Shown: positions 7,991 to 15,351 of the stretch, piece by piece | Layout of the letters: the number at the start of each line of letters is the position of its first letter | Position numbering within the stretch: position 1 is the stretch's first letter | NCBI RefSeq assembly: GCF_003033885.1 | Contig: NZ_CP024081.1 | Location: 4,055,736-4,119,735, forward strand | Reading direction: 5' to 3' | Source of the DNA: Pseudomonas rhizophila | GTDB taxonomy: Bacteria; Pseudomonadota; Gammaproteobacteria; Pseudomonadales; Pseudomonadaceae | Length of the DNA: 64,000 nt | Notes under the pieces: model-generated | The model's database searches: none | Seen by the model: only the letters and a program-made list of their open reading frames with translations | Told to the model about the DNA's origin: nothing | Program-made: the position numbers and the translations under genes

Positions 7991-8082
7991 GGCGTGTCTC
8001 CTCTCTGGAGCGCAGGATCTGCGCATAATTTTGAGAGGACCTGATCAGACGGAAAGTGCAACGGCGGCGACGAGCGGAAAAC

Positions 8083-8112
8083 AAAAAACCCGGCACAGTG
8101 GCCGGGCTTTTT
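8083..8112. terminator. Bidirectional intrinsic terminator
   Basis: Stem CCCGGC/GCCGGG with a six-base loop, flanked by AAAAAA on the left and TTTTT on the right, so it can act on both strands. It follows the end of the candidate late regulator gene on the minus strand. Confidence 0.8.
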
Positions 8113-8190
8113 ATGTCAATCCCTAACGCGCAAGATCGACAGGATGGGTAAATATTCTCTCACTTTCTCACCCATTGCAATGGCTTTTTG

Positions 8191-8736
8191 CTACGCCGCG
8201 CAACTTTCGATCAAGCCCTCTGTATCCAACAACTCTTGGCAGGCGGTCAGCGCTTCGTTGACCTGGTCATCTAACGCCTTGCGGATGTTCGATCGCCACC
8301 GGTACCGGGTTGATTCAGGCTTGCCGTCATTGTCCCAGTTGGTGATGTCGTACCAGGCTGCCGGCAAGACGGTCGCAGACCGCTTGCCCTCGGCACCGGC
8401 CACCTGGGGAATCGCCCAAGTCAGAATCGCGCATTCGCGGAACCGCTGCGGCGCCGGCGACTTCACCGAGTTGAGCAGCTCCAGGATTGCACCATGCTTG
8501 CGCTCGTCGTGAGTCGAGTACTTCGCAACCAGAGCCCGCCAGTGAGCCGGCGACAGTGACTTGTGCAGCCGGCCGAACACCCAGCAATCCTGGAGAAACG
8601 CCGCCTCCTTACCGACGATCTCCCCCTTCTGCTTGGCGCACTGGACCTTGGGTTCAAAGTCGCAGCCGCCGGCGGAGTTGATGGTCTCGGCAGCCAGGGC
8701 CCGAACCACTGCTGAAACAACGTTGCGATAGGTCAT
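8191..8736 (-). CDS. Conserved phage protein, candidate late regulator (Q position)
   Basis: A 181-residue protein with a central WRALVAKYSTHDERKHGAI segment and a C-terminal WRSNIRKALDDQVNEALTAC helix. It is the last gene of the nin-like block (ninB, ninG, this gene), where lambdoid phages carry the late antiterminator Q. The start overlaps the ninG stop (ATGA). I see no zinc finger typical of lambda Q. The regulator role is inferred from place and from the terminator-bearing late leader downstream. Confidence 0.55.
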   Translation of the reverse strand: MTYRNVVSAVVRALAAETINSAGGCDFEPKVQCAKQKGEIVGKEAAFLQDCWVFGRLHKSLSPAHWRALVAKYSTHDERKHGAILELLNSVKSPAPQRFRECAILTWAIPQVAGAEGKRSATVLPAAWYDITNWDNDGKPESTRYRWRSNIRKALDDQVNEALTACQELLDTEGLIESCAA

Positions 8737-9314
8737 GCTGCGGTCCTCTTGAGTTCGCGGGTCTTGGCCCGGTATTCGGCGGTCATCACCTTCAGTTGCT
8801 CGACGGTGTATTTCTTGGGCTCATGAGGCCCTTCCAGCCACTCGACCAGGTCGGCGCCGATACGCTTCACCAGCTCGATTCGGTAGTTCACGATATTCCC
8901 GGAAAGCCGCGTGTTGCAGGGCGAACACTGGCGATGGCAATTCAGCGGCTCGAAGCGCAAGGCAGGATTGCTCCCAACAGTCCGGTAATGGCCGGCGTCA
9001 TACTTGCCTTGGTGGTTTCGACCACAGCTCACGCAAGGCAGGTGCGCATCCCTAGCGCGCACCCAGGTATTGAACGCCATTTGGGTATCCTTCATGTGTT
9101 CCGCCCTGCTCTTCAGCTTTTCCTTGCGGACCTTGATCTCTCGGCGCTCGACCTGGGCCAGGGCCTTGCGCTTCTTCTCCTGCTTTGCCCGGGCAATGAG
9201 GACGCCACAGTCTGGTGAGCACCAGGTCTGGAAGCTTGCCCGAGGCACGAAAAAGGATCTGCAGGTTTGTACGGCGCACTTCTTCGGGCGGGGCTGCTTG
9301 GCTGGAAGACTCAT
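8733..9314 (-). CDS. ninG: NinG / Rap recombination nuclease
   Basis: A 193-residue protein. The N-terminus has a zinc-ribbon-like CAVQTCRSFFVPRASFQTWC segment. The middle is a basic helix (EKKRKALAQVERREIKVRKE), and the C-terminal half has CVSCGRNHQGKYDAGHYRTVG and LNCHRQCSPCNTRLSGN, the HNH-like core of NinG. NinG is a structure-specific nuclease that acts on branched DNA in Red-type recombination. It overlaps ninB before it and the Q-position gene after it. Confidence 0.93.
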   Translation of the reverse strand: MSLPAKQPRPKKCAVQTCRSFFVPRASFQTWCSPDCGVLIARAKQEKKRKALAQVERREIKVRKEKLKSRAEHMKDTQMAFNTWVRARDAHLPCVSCGRNHQGKYDAGHYRTVGSNPALRFEPLNCHRQCSPCNTRLSGNIVNYRIELVKRIGADLVEWLEGPHEPKKYTVEQLKVMTAEYRAKTRELKRTAA

Positions 9315-9787
9315 GCCGCCACCTCGCTCAGCAGGTCACTGAAAACCACGCCCTGCCCGGTGAAGTACGCGGCCATGCGGTCCGTGTACTGGATGCCCTG
9401 GGCGCGATTGAACAGGCTGGTCACCGGGAAGCCATCCGGGCCGAACAGCTTGTGCTCCCCCATCATCGCCAGCTTCTCCTCGTAGGGCAGATGGCGCATT
9501 ACCCGGTACCACGCCGCCTGAAATCCTGAATCCTCGTTCAGCAGGATCTGCACACCAAAGTGGAGTTTGCAGTAACGCCGGGCGTCGGCCGGGTCGCCAA
9601 TCTGCGTCATTTCAGAGATTCGCTTGTACATCGCGAACCACAGAGCGTTTTGATCGAGCGTGCGGTCCTTGCCCGGGCGCAGGGAGACCACCACGAACTT
9701 CTGGTCGCGGTACATCGTGTTCAGTGCTGTGATGGCCTCGGAGAGCTTGGACTGGCTGTTGACGGAGATCTTGTCAGTCATAGGCAC
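9311..9787 (-). CDS. ninB: NinB / Orf recombination mediator
   Basis: A 158-residue protein containing RPGKDRTLDQNALWFAMYKR and DARRYCKLHFGVQILLNED, typical of NinB. NinB binds single-stranded DNA and helps load the annealing protein. Start choice is between ATG 9787 and ATG 9781; both overlap the gene upstream. With RecT and the YqaJ nuclease of the left operon it forms a full phage recombination set. Confidence 0.92.
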   Translation of the reverse strand: MPMTDKISVNSQSKLSEAITALNTMYRDQKFVVVSLRPGKDRTLDQNALWFAMYKRISEMTQIGDPADARRYCKLHFGVQILLNEDSGFQAAWYRVMRHLPYEEKLAMMGEHKLFGPDGFPVTSLFNRAQGIQYTDRMAAYFTGQGVVFSDLLSEVAA

Positions 9788-10014
9788 CCCGCGAAGTCTT
9801 CGAGCAACCCTTGTTTGTCCTCGGCCAGCTTGTCGCGCTCCTTGCGCAGCGCCTCGTTCTCGGCCAGCAATTCCAGCGCTACCTCCTCGATGGTCTTCTC
9901 GCCCAGGAACTCTTGGAGGGCCTCGGTGTTGCGCTTCCAGTCTGCACAGTCAGTGCGGAATGACGCGGCCTCAGCCCAGAGCAGTTTTTGAAGTTGTCGT
10001 TTGTCGATGATCAT
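9778..10014 (-). CDS. Small coiled-coil phage protein, unknown function
   Basis: A 78-residue protein with a C-terminal coiled coil (VALELLAENEALRKERDKLA). Such short proteins are common between replication and nin genes of Pseudomonas phages. It overlaps neighbours on both sides, ATGA upstream, so it is co-translated. No function can be given. Confidence 0.75.
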   Translation of the reverse strand: MIIDKRQLQKLLWAEAASFRTDCADWKRNTEALQEFLGEKTIEEVALELLAENEALRKERDKLAEDKQGLLEDFAGCL

Positions 10015-10808
10015 TGCACCGGCCTCTTCTCTTCCAGTTCCTGGGCCTGCCGGATAAGCAGCGCCCGGCGATCCGCCAACTCGGTGGCCGCTTCGATCCG
10101 CATTTCTGTTTTCCTTTCGGCACTTGCCTTCCGCATTTCCAACATCGAGCTCTTTACGTTTTCGAGTTTTTCGCGAAACGCTGGAGCTGGACGAGCTACC
10201 GTTCCCGTGAGCAGGCCGGCAATGGCACGGCCGTCTTCACTGATCGGTTCCACGCTCAGGTCTGCCAAGTACTTCTGGCCGTGTTCGCGGGGGATGCGCT
10301 TCAACTCCATCGCCTTGGTGACAGCCTGGATGCGGCTGTTGGCGTCGAACCCCACGGAGACATGCCAGTTGACCGGTTTGGTTTCTTCCCTGGCCTGGGC
10401 GACGAAACGTTCGTACGCGCTGATGAAGGCCATCCGCGCCCCAACTTTGTCGCCAGCGTCGAGAACAGGCTTGGCAGCGGCCAGGGCCAGCTGGATCTCG
10501 TCAGTCAGCACCACGGTTTCGAATTCATCGTTCGTGGTCATCGCGATGGCCCAGGCTTCGTCCTTGCCGGGCCGACCGTCGGAGGCTTGAACGCGCTGCA
10601 GGATGTCGGCCATTGCCAGCTTGCCCTTCACTTCGAAGCGGCATCCCTTCAACGCGGCTTTGACGACAGGAACCGAGTAGGCGCAGAGGTCTTCGGCCAT
10701 CATCGCCGCGGTGCCGGGGTTCATCTCTTGGCCCATTGCCTCGGCCGTAGCGCAGATAGCGGCAGCCAGTCCGGCCACCTGCTGATCGTTCATTTCAGAG
10801 GTATTCAT
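10011..10808 (-). CDS. Phage replication-region protein (P position), unknown function
   Basis: A 265-residue, mostly helical protein. The N-terminal 90 residues (LAAAICATAEAMGQEMNPGT, then MMAEDLCAYSVPVVKAALKG) resemble the small helical domain often seen in phage loader-type proteins, and the C-terminus is a long charged helix. It directly follows and overlaps the O-like gene, where lambda P, the helicase loader, lies. GGGGGAG precedes ATG 10808. I do not recognise a defined domain, so a helicase-loading role is inference from position. Confidence 0.65.
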   Translation of the reverse strand: MNTSEMNDQQVAGLAAAICATAEAMGQEMNPGTAAMMAEDLCAYSVPVVKAALKGCRFEVKGKLAMADILQRVQASDGRPGKDEAWAIAMTTNDEFETVVLTDEIQLALAAAKPVLDAGDKVGARMAFISAYERFVAQAREETKPVNWHVSVGFDANSRIQAVTKAMELKRIPREHGQKYLADLSVEPISEDGRAIAGLLTGTVARPAPAFREKLENVKSSMLEMRKASAERKTEMRIEAATELADRRALLIRQAQELEEKRPVQ

Positions 10809-11706
10809 TGCGCTCCCCCGCTTGGCGCTTGGCCAAGACCATTTGCGCAGCCTGCTCGGCAGCGGAGACGTTCGCCTCGGTACGCTCCATCTGGCGGGCG
10901 GTTGTGCCGTTGACGCGCTGCCCGGTCACCCACTGGGTGTGGTAGCTCTCCGCGTTCGCCAGTAGCTCGTTGAGGCTGTGGCACTTGCGCAGCACTGCCG
11001 CATCGCTGGTCTTCAGGAAGTGGGCAGCGACATGGTGAGCGACGTCGACGCCGAGGCGATCAACAAGCAGCGCCATCTGCTTTCCTGCCTTAGCGTTCCA
11101 TACCGGCCAGGCGCTGTAGCGTTTGCGGTAAGCCATGGCGTAATTGGCCCAGACTTTAAAGGTCTTGCAGGCCTGGTCCTTCGGCCCTGGCATGTCGGCG
11201 GGAATCTCAACCCGTGGCTGCTGGGGAGCGAATGGCACAACCTGCCCCGTCGCGGCCTTGGCGGAAGCCTGGGTCGCAAATGGTTCAATGACCGGTTCAA
11301 TGACTGGTTCAGAAGAGTGACTGGTTCTGGGTGCAGCTCCTGCACTACCCCCTGGTGCAGGAGATTCACTAGGGGGTGAACCTGCTGCACTACCCTGGTG
11401 AATCTGCTGCACTACCCCTGGTGCAGGAGGTGCACCACCATCGAGGGTGAGGAAGTAAACGTTTGACGAGTTCCCTTTTGGACCACCCTTGCGGATTTCC
11501 TTGCGCAATAGTCCCGCCTCACAAAGCGCGGTGATGTGGTTCATGACTGAGCGCTTGCTGATCTCGCACTGGTCAGCAACGTGCTGATAGGACGGCCAAC
11601 ACTCGCCTATATCGCTCGCATTGTCGGCCAGTTTGATCAGAACCAGTTTCCGTAGTGGATTGCCGACGCGAAGCTTCATCGCGGCAACCATAAGGCCCAT
11701 GCTCAC
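10795..11706 (-). CDS. O-like phage replication initiator with helix-turn-helix
   Basis: A 303-residue protein. Residues 15-90 form a winged helix-turn-helix (CWPSYQHVADQCEISKRSVM, then LCEAGLLRKEIR). A Pro/Ala/Gly-rich linker follows (about 95-165), then a C-terminal domain (KVWANYAMAYRKRYSAWPVW). This is the architecture of lambda O-type initiators: origin binding at the N-terminus, linker, helicase recruitment at the C-terminus. The DNA coding the linker has three direct repeats (11337-11423), as lambda ori lies inside gene O. Overlaps the antirepressor gene (ATGA) and the P-position gene. Confidence 0.85.
   Translation of the reverse strand: MSMGLMVAAMKLRVGNPLRKLVLIKLADNASDIGECWPSYQHVADQCEISKRSVMNHITALCEAGLLRKEIRKGGPKGNSSNVYFLTLDGGAPPAPGVVQQIHQGSAAGSPPSESPAPGGSAGAAPRTSHSSEPVIEPVIEPFATQASAKAATGQVVPFAPQQPRVEIPADMPGPKDQACKTFKVWANYAMAYRKRYSAWPVWNAKAGKQMALLVDRLGVDVAHHVAAHFLKTSDAAVLRKCHSLNELLANAESYHTQWVTGQRVNGTTARQMERTEANVSAAEQAAQMVLAKRQAGERNEYL
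11337..11423. repeat. Iteron-like direct repeats inside the O-like gene, candidate phage origin
   Basis: Three copies of a core CTGCACTACCC(C)CTGGTG at 11337-11357, 11382-11400 and 11404-11423, with further partial copies (GGTGCAGGAG, GGGTGAACCTGCTGCAC) between them. The repeats lie in the linker region of the initiator gene, exactly where lambdoid phages place their origin iterons. Confidence 0.6.
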
Positions 11707-12503
11707 GCCGCACCTCGCAGAGCCTTGTCATGCGTGTACAGCCCATCCCAGGTCTTCTTCATGGGCAGCTCGCCGGCCAGGTACAGGTCGTATAGGCGGA
11801 TGGCACCCTTCTTCAGCAGGACAGGCGTGAAGGAAATGAACGGCTCTTTGCCGTGGGGAGTTACTTCTTGCTGGTGCTCGGTCATGTACTTGTCGCGGGC
11901 GTAGGAAGCCACGCGCAGACGCAGGCCGGACTTGCTCTCGTTGTAGAGCCAGTTACGGGTTTCCAGGTACTTGCCCACCTGCATGACGTTGACCCCATTC
12001 AGGCCCTTGCAGAATTGGGTGTGGGTCATGCCTTCCTTGAACAGGCGTTCCAAGGAATGGATCTTGGTGGCCTGGGCTTCGACCTGGATGGTCAGTTGCA
12101 GACGCTGCTGCTCGGCCTCGAATGCGAGCTGGATGAGATCCATGCGGGAGAGTTCGCGGGGCTGGGCGACTTGCCCTTCCAGCTCCTGCCAGCGGTCCAC
12201 CAGCGCGGCGGTGAATTCCGGGCTGAGCTGAGCAACGACGACAAAACTGTCGCGCTTGCCGATGCTGTATTGCTTGAGAAGAAGCGGTCCGGGGCCGGAG
12301 TTTGGTACTTCCTCAAAATGAGGAAGTCCGATAGTGCCCCGCTCGTGCAGCGTTTCAATGGTTCGCATAACGTTGTCGTGACGCTTGTCGACCAGCTCGG
12401 CGATCTCGCGCGAAGACATGGTTGCACGCGACACATTTTCACCGTTGCCAAATTGTGTCGCGACACTGGCCGGGGTATTGATCGTTTGGCTGGATTGGTG
12501 CAT
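11703..12503 (-). CDS. Rha-family antirepressor with C-terminal ANT domain
   Basis: A 266-residue protein. Residues about 29-110 are the Rha domain (MSSREIAELVDKRHDNVMRT, then LSPEFTAALVDRWQELE). A coiled-coil linker follows (120-160), and the C-terminal 100 residues (FCKGLNGVNVMQVGKYLETR, then FTPVLLKKGAIRLYDLYLAG) match phage antirepressor ANT domains. Such proteins interfere with lysogeny repressors or regulate phage genes. GGAG precedes ATG 12503, so the 28-residue leader is real; its DNA contains dyad element copy 3. The stop overlaps the O-like start. Confidence 0.88.
   Translation of the reverse strand: MHQSSQTINTPASVATQFGNGENVSRATMSSREIAELVDKRHDNVMRTIETLHERGTIGLPHFEEVPNSGPGPLLLKQYSIGKRDSFVVVAQLSPEFTAALVDRWQELEGQVAQPRELSRMDLIQLAFEAEQQRLQLTIQVEAQATKIHSLERLFKEGMTHTQFCKGLNGVNVMQVGKYLETRNWLYNESKSGLRLRVASYARDKYMTEHQQEVTPHGKEPFISFTPVLLKKGAIRLYDLYLAGELPMKKTWDGLYTHDKALRGAA
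12428..12466. repeat. GCGACAC/GTGTCGC dyad element, copy 3 (inside the antirepressor gene)
   Basis: GCGACAC at 12428-12434 and the palindrome GTGTCGCGACAC at 12455-12466; inner half-sites start 27 bases apart. It matches copy 2 in reverse orientation, flanks included. It falls in codons 13-26 of the antirepressor gene, ahead of its recognised domain. Confidence 0.7.
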
Positions 12504-12531
12504 GATTTGCTCCAGTTGTTTCTCGCTGTTG

Positions 12532-12561
12532 AAAAAGCCACCCTCGTCCGGTGGTTTTTTT
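12532..12561. terminator. Intrinsic terminator upstream of the antirepressor gene
   Basis: Stem GCCACC/GGTGGT flanked by AAAAA and TTTTTTT, able to act on both strands. For the minus-strand early operon it sits after the small gene at 12612-12812 and before the antirepressor, like lambda tR1, so early antitermination would matter here. Confidence 0.8.
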
Positions 12562-12611
12562 ATGCCTGTCGAAAAGCGGGACCTTCTTCAGTCCCTGCGT
12601 GAGGGCCTCAC

Positions 12612-12812
12612 CTATCCGGTAGAGGGCCTCTTGAGTCCCACCAGCGTCAGAACTGGTGCCTTATGCCTGCCAACGAAGACCGTTGCTCCTGAGGTGATTG
12701 CCTCAAGAAGGATCTCGTTTACCGCTTCTTCAAACGTCCACCCTCTTGCCTCCATAAGCTGGTGAACCTTGACGCGGGTCTCTGGCGGCACGTTTTCTTC
12801 TGTGAATTGCAT
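12612..12812 (-). CDS. Small early phage protein, unknown function
   Basis: A 66-residue protein (MQFTEENVPPETRVKVHQLM) with a helical N-terminal half and a short hydrophobic C-terminal half. The ribosome site AGGAGG lies inside a small hairpin (GCCC ... GGGC) just before the ATG. It sits in the place of lambda cII but shows no clear helix-turn-helix. Function unknown. Confidence 0.6.
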   Translation of the reverse strand: MQFTEENVPPETRVKVHQLMEARGWTFEEAVNEILLEAITSGATVFVGRHKAPVLTLVGLKRPSTG

Positions 12813-12832
12813 TCGTGCCCTCCTGAGGGGCT

Positions 12833-13048
12833 CTAGCCCGCGATATTCTTGAGGTCCTTGAGATCCTCGGGCATGAGTGCCTCGATGGCGCCGTTAACCG
12901 CTGCCCACTCGAGCATCTCGAAGAGATAGGTGGCGTACTCGCGGCGGCTTTTGTCGGCGGCGCGCTGCAGTTGTCGATCAAGCAACGGATAGAGACGGAT
13001 CTTGCGGGCGATGTCTCGGCGCTGATTGAGGGGGTCTTTAAAGCCCAT
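12833..13048 (-). CDS. Small basic early protein, possibly ribbon-helix-helix
   Basis: A 71-residue protein. The segment KIRLYPLLDRQLQRAADKSR followed by REYATYLFEMLEWA has a strand-helix-helix pattern reminiscent of ribbon-helix-helix DNA-binding proteins, but the match is loose. It is the second gene after the right early promoter, next to cro, where a lysis-lysogeny regulator would be expected. Confidence 0.6.
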   Translation of the reverse strand: MGFKDPLNQRRDIARKIRLYPLLDRQLQRAADKSRREYATYLFEMLEWAAVNGAIEALMPEDLKDLKNIAG

Positions 13049-13078
13049 ACGGGGTTTGCTCCTTGGTTGTTCGAAGGG

Positions 13079-13273
13079 TTATGCAGCGGATTTCTGAGAC
13101 GGAAACGGACGCTGCTCCTGGGCCTGGAAGGTGCCGTCAGGCAGCTCCAAGACGCGGATGTCCCGTTTCGCGATGAGCGCTTTGTGAATTGCCGGGGCAG
13201 TGACACGAAGAAGCCTTGCGGCTTCGGACTGCCCTTTTTCAGCAACAAACTTGTCGAGGGGGGTCTCGTTCAT
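13079..13273 (-). CDS. cro: Cro-family repressor
   Basis: A 64-residue protein with the compact Cro fold pattern: FVAEKGQSEAARLLRVTAPA as helix-turn-helix, then AIHKALIAKRDIRVLELPDG and a tail ending EQRPFPSQKSAA, which parallels the lambda Cro end EEVKPFPSNKKTTA. I start it at ATG 13273, with GAGG upstream. It is transcribed from pR (-35 AATCAA complement, -10 ATATTA complement) over operators O1 and O2. Cro would bind the same operators as the repressor and favour lytic growth. Confidence 0.88.
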   Translation of the reverse strand: MNETPLDKFVAEKGQSEAARLLRVTAPAIHKALIAKRDIRVLELPDGTFQAQEQRPFPSQKSAA

Positions 13274-13301
13274 GATCAGGCCTCGGTTGTAGATGAGGCC
13301 G

Positions 13302-13330
13302 ATATTAACCATCTGTTAATTTTTAATCAA
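13302..13330 (-). promoter_or_regulatory. Early right promoter pR
   Basis: On the minus strand: -35 TTGATT (13330-13325) and -10 TAATAT (13307-13302) with exact 17-base spacing, 29 bases before the cro start. The -10 overlaps operator O1 and the -35 touches O2, so bound repressor would block it. The sequence aligns base by base with the pL-like promoter at 15756-15784. Confidence 0.85.
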
Positions 13331-13366
13331 TACCGATGGTTTCTTCTTATTTTTAACCGTTGGTAT
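13305..13366. promoter_or_regulatory. Right operator OR with three repressor sites and pRM
   Basis: Three related 14-base sites: O1 TTAACCATCTGTTA (13305-13318), O2 ATACCGATGGTTTC (13330-13343, reverse) and O3 TTAACCGTTGGTAT (13353-13366). They start 23-25 bases apart, the spacing of lambda OR sites. O3 covers the -10 region (TGGTATACA) of the plus-strand promoter for the repressor. The consensus is TTAACCATCGGTAT, found perfectly twice at 15743-15782. Confidence 0.85.
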
Positions 13367-13377
13367 ACATTCGCGCG

Positions 13378-14259
13378 ATGACGAAAAAACGAATCCTGTC
13401 TCCTGACCGCCTGGCTGAGTGCGAAGCCGCGCACACGCTGTTCCTCTCGAAGAAGAACGAGCTGAAGCTGAGTCAGAAAAAAATCGCAGATGCCGCAGGC
13501 ATGACGCCCGCTGCGGTAAACCTGTATTTCAAAGGGATCAACCCGCTCAACGCTCAATTTGCGGCGGTTCTGGCACGGATGATTCAGGAGCCGGTAGAGG
13601 CGTTCAGCCCGCGCCTGGCGGAAGAGATTCGGAGCATGACAAGTGCACCAGTCGTGCGTGAAGACAGCGCCAGCTACTCGGTTGGCGGGACGGCAGCCGA
13701 TGTCGTCCGCGACATGCTGAGTCGAAGTGGAAAAAACCTTTCTGAGGATGCTCGCAGACGATTGCTAGCCGCTGCCCAGGCAGAGGACGGCGGCGGCGTA
13801 ATTGAGCTGGACTACTACCGCCCAGGCGTGGTGGGTGATGAGGTATGGATCGCGCACTACGACGTCCGGGCGGCGATGGGTGGCGGACAGATCCCGCACG
13901 ACTATCCTGAAATGCTCCAGGACATCCGGGTGAGCCCTCAGCATCTACGTGAGATGGGTGTCGAGTTCAAAGAGCACTTCCACCTCAAGATGGTGACGGG
14001 CTGGGGCCAGTCCATGGCGCCGACAATCAAGCACCGCGACCCACTACTGGTAGACATCAGTATCAGGGAGTTCGTTGGGGATGGGATCTACATGTTTTCT
14101 TGGGAGGGGCACTTGTACATCAAGCGTCTGCAGTGGATAGGCGATGGCCATATCAAAATGATCTCAGACAACGAGAGACACCAACCACTGGAGATCAGGG
14201 CGGACGATACCTACATCCAAGCCCGCGTCCTGCTGGTTTGGAATGCAAATCTTGTCTAG
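13378..14259 (+). CDS. CI-type phage repressor with HTH and S24 peptidase domain
   Basis: A 293-residue protein. Residues about 10-75 are an XRE-type helix-turn-helix (LSQKKIADAAGMTPAAVNLY). The C-terminal half is a LexA/CI S24 domain with Ser212 in GWGQSMAPTIK and Lys249 in LYIKRLQW, the serine-lysine pair for RecA-stimulated self-cleavage. It maintains lysogeny by binding the operators at 13305-13366 and 15743-15782. The -10 TATACA ends only about nine bases before the ATG, with no ribosome site, so the message may be leaderless as lambda cI from pRM. Two further genes follow in the same direction. Confidence 0.92.
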   Translation: MTKKRILSPDRLAECEAAHTLFLSKKNELKLSQKKIADAAGMTPAAVNLYFKGINPLNAQFAAVLARMIQEPVEAFSPRLAEEIRSMTSAPVVREDSASYSVGGTAADVVRDMLSRSGKNLSEDARRRLLAAAQAEDGGGVIELDYYRPGVVGDEVWIAHYDVRAAMGGGQIPHDYPEMLQDIRVSPQHLREMGVEFKEHFHLKMVTGWGQSMAPTIKHRDPLLVDISIREFVGDGIYMFSWEGHLYIKRLQWIGDGHIKMISDNERHQPLEIRADDTYIQARVLLVWNANLV

Positions 14260-14327
14260 TCGCCACTGCGGCAAGCAAGGATCTAGAATCCAAAGTGGAT
14301 TTTTGGCATGGATGAATGGGGCGATAT

Positions 14328-14687
14328 ATGACTGATGAACCAAAGGCTCCGCTAAAACGGATGACCATGTTTTCTGTCAAATCTGAAGACTTTATTAGGT
14401 TTCTCGTGGAGAAAGGCGACGGGGAGGAGAAGTGCCCAGTCTGCCAAGGTCCCGAGTGGACGGTGATATGTCCCGACGATGATGGCCCTGTACTCAGGCT
14501 AGGTCTTCCCGTACGGAACAGAGAAAAAATGTTCTATCTGTCCACATTTGGTTACTTCTGTGTGAACTGTGGATATGTCCGCACACATATGGCATCGGTT
14601 GTGCACCGATGGGTAGAGAGTAATCCTGCCACGGATTCAGACCCTGTAGACGATGAATCGCCGGAACAGGGTCAAAGCGATGTTTAA
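14328..14687 (+). CDS. Zinc-ribbon-like protein in the rexA position
   Basis: A 119-residue protein with two Cys pairs, CPVCQGPEW near residue 36 and CVNCGYVRTH near 85, about 50 residues apart, as in a zinc ribbon. The rest is polar with an acidic tail. It follows cI by 68 bases and its stop overlaps the start of the next gene, so cI, this gene and the coiled-coil gene look like one lysogenic operon. Lambda carries rexA here. I see no sequence likeness to RexA; exclusion is inferred from place. Confidence 0.7.
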   Translation: MTDEPKAPLKRMTMFSVKSEDFIRFLVEKGDGEEKCPVCQGPEWTVICPDDDGPVLRLGLPVRNREKMFYLSTFGYFCVNCGYVRTHMASVVHRWVESNPATDSDPVDDESPEQGQSDV

Positions 14688-15300
14688 AATATCGAAATAC
14701 AAATCACCCGAAGAAATGAAGGCTCATTTAGACGTTTGCACAAGCTTCCCCTCAATCAATCCGAAATCCCCAGCGCTTAGCCCGGACCTGATTGATGACA
14801 ACAGGCTACCAAAGAGCGATACTCGAGCCATGAACGATGTAACCCGTGAAGAGCTGAGATCTACCCTGTCCGATATCGAAAATCGGATGGATAAGCGTAT
14901 CGAACGCATGGAGAGAGACAGCGAGCGTCGATCCGATGACTATCGGAAAGAGCTAGCGCTTCGTGACGAGCAACTCAAGCGCGAATTTGATTTGAGGCAA
15001 GAATCTTTTCGTCACGAGCAAGCGGCTCGTGATGCTGCTTTAGCGGAAAAATTCACCGGCTTCCTTGCCGCTCAAGCAGAGCGTGACAAAGCTCTAGAAA
15101 AAATTTCAGAGTCTAGGTTTGATCGCATAGAGAAAGATGTCAGTAGTATCAAAACCGATACGAAAAAAGTCGGCGAAGACGTTAATGGCATCAAAGTCAC
15201 AATGGGTAAGTACCTGGGTGGCGCGATTGTGATTGGCGCAATCGTTTCTGCACTGCTCGGTGTAGCTTTGAAGTATGCGTTTTCGCTAGCGGGCTCCTAG
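14680..15300 (+). CDS. Coiled-coil protein with C-terminal membrane anchor in the rexB position
   Basis: A 206-residue protein. Residues about 55-150 are a long charged coiled coil (DIENRMDKRIERMERDSERR), followed by an amphipathic stretch and one hydrophobic span near the C-terminus (YLGGAIVIGAIVSALLGVAL). It would be anchored in the inner membrane with a large cytoplasmic rod. The start overlaps the preceding gene by eight bases. A membrane protein as last gene of a cI operon parallels lambda rexB. Base composition is richer in A/T than the structural genes. Candidate superinfection-exclusion or abortive-infection component. Confidence 0.72.
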   Translation: MFKISKYKSPEEMKAHLDVCTSFPSINPKSPALSPDLIDDNRLPKSDTRAMNDVTREELRSTLSDIENRMDKRIERMERDSERRSDDYRKELALRDEQLKREFDLRQESFRHEQAARDAALAEKFTGFLAAQAERDKALEKISESRFDRIEKDVSSIKTDTKKVGEDVNGIKVTMGKYLGGAIVIGAIVSALLGVALKYAFSLAGS

Positions 15301-15319
15301 TATCAGACCAAGCAAATGG

Positions 15320-15346
15320 AGCCCGCCGCAGAGCGGGCTTTTTTTT
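15320..15346 (+). terminator. Intrinsic terminator of the repressor operon
   Basis: Stem GCCCGC/GCGGGC with a six-base loop CGCAGA and eight T, 20 bases after the stop of the coiled-coil gene. The DUF1654 gene ends just beyond on the other strand. Confidence 0.92.
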
Positions 15347-15351
15347 GCCTA

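Noticed and set aside
11280..11440. Short repeats considered as a CRISPR array
   Set aside because: The repeats are about 20 bases, irregularly spaced, and lie inside the coding linker of the O-like gene; they fit origin iterons.
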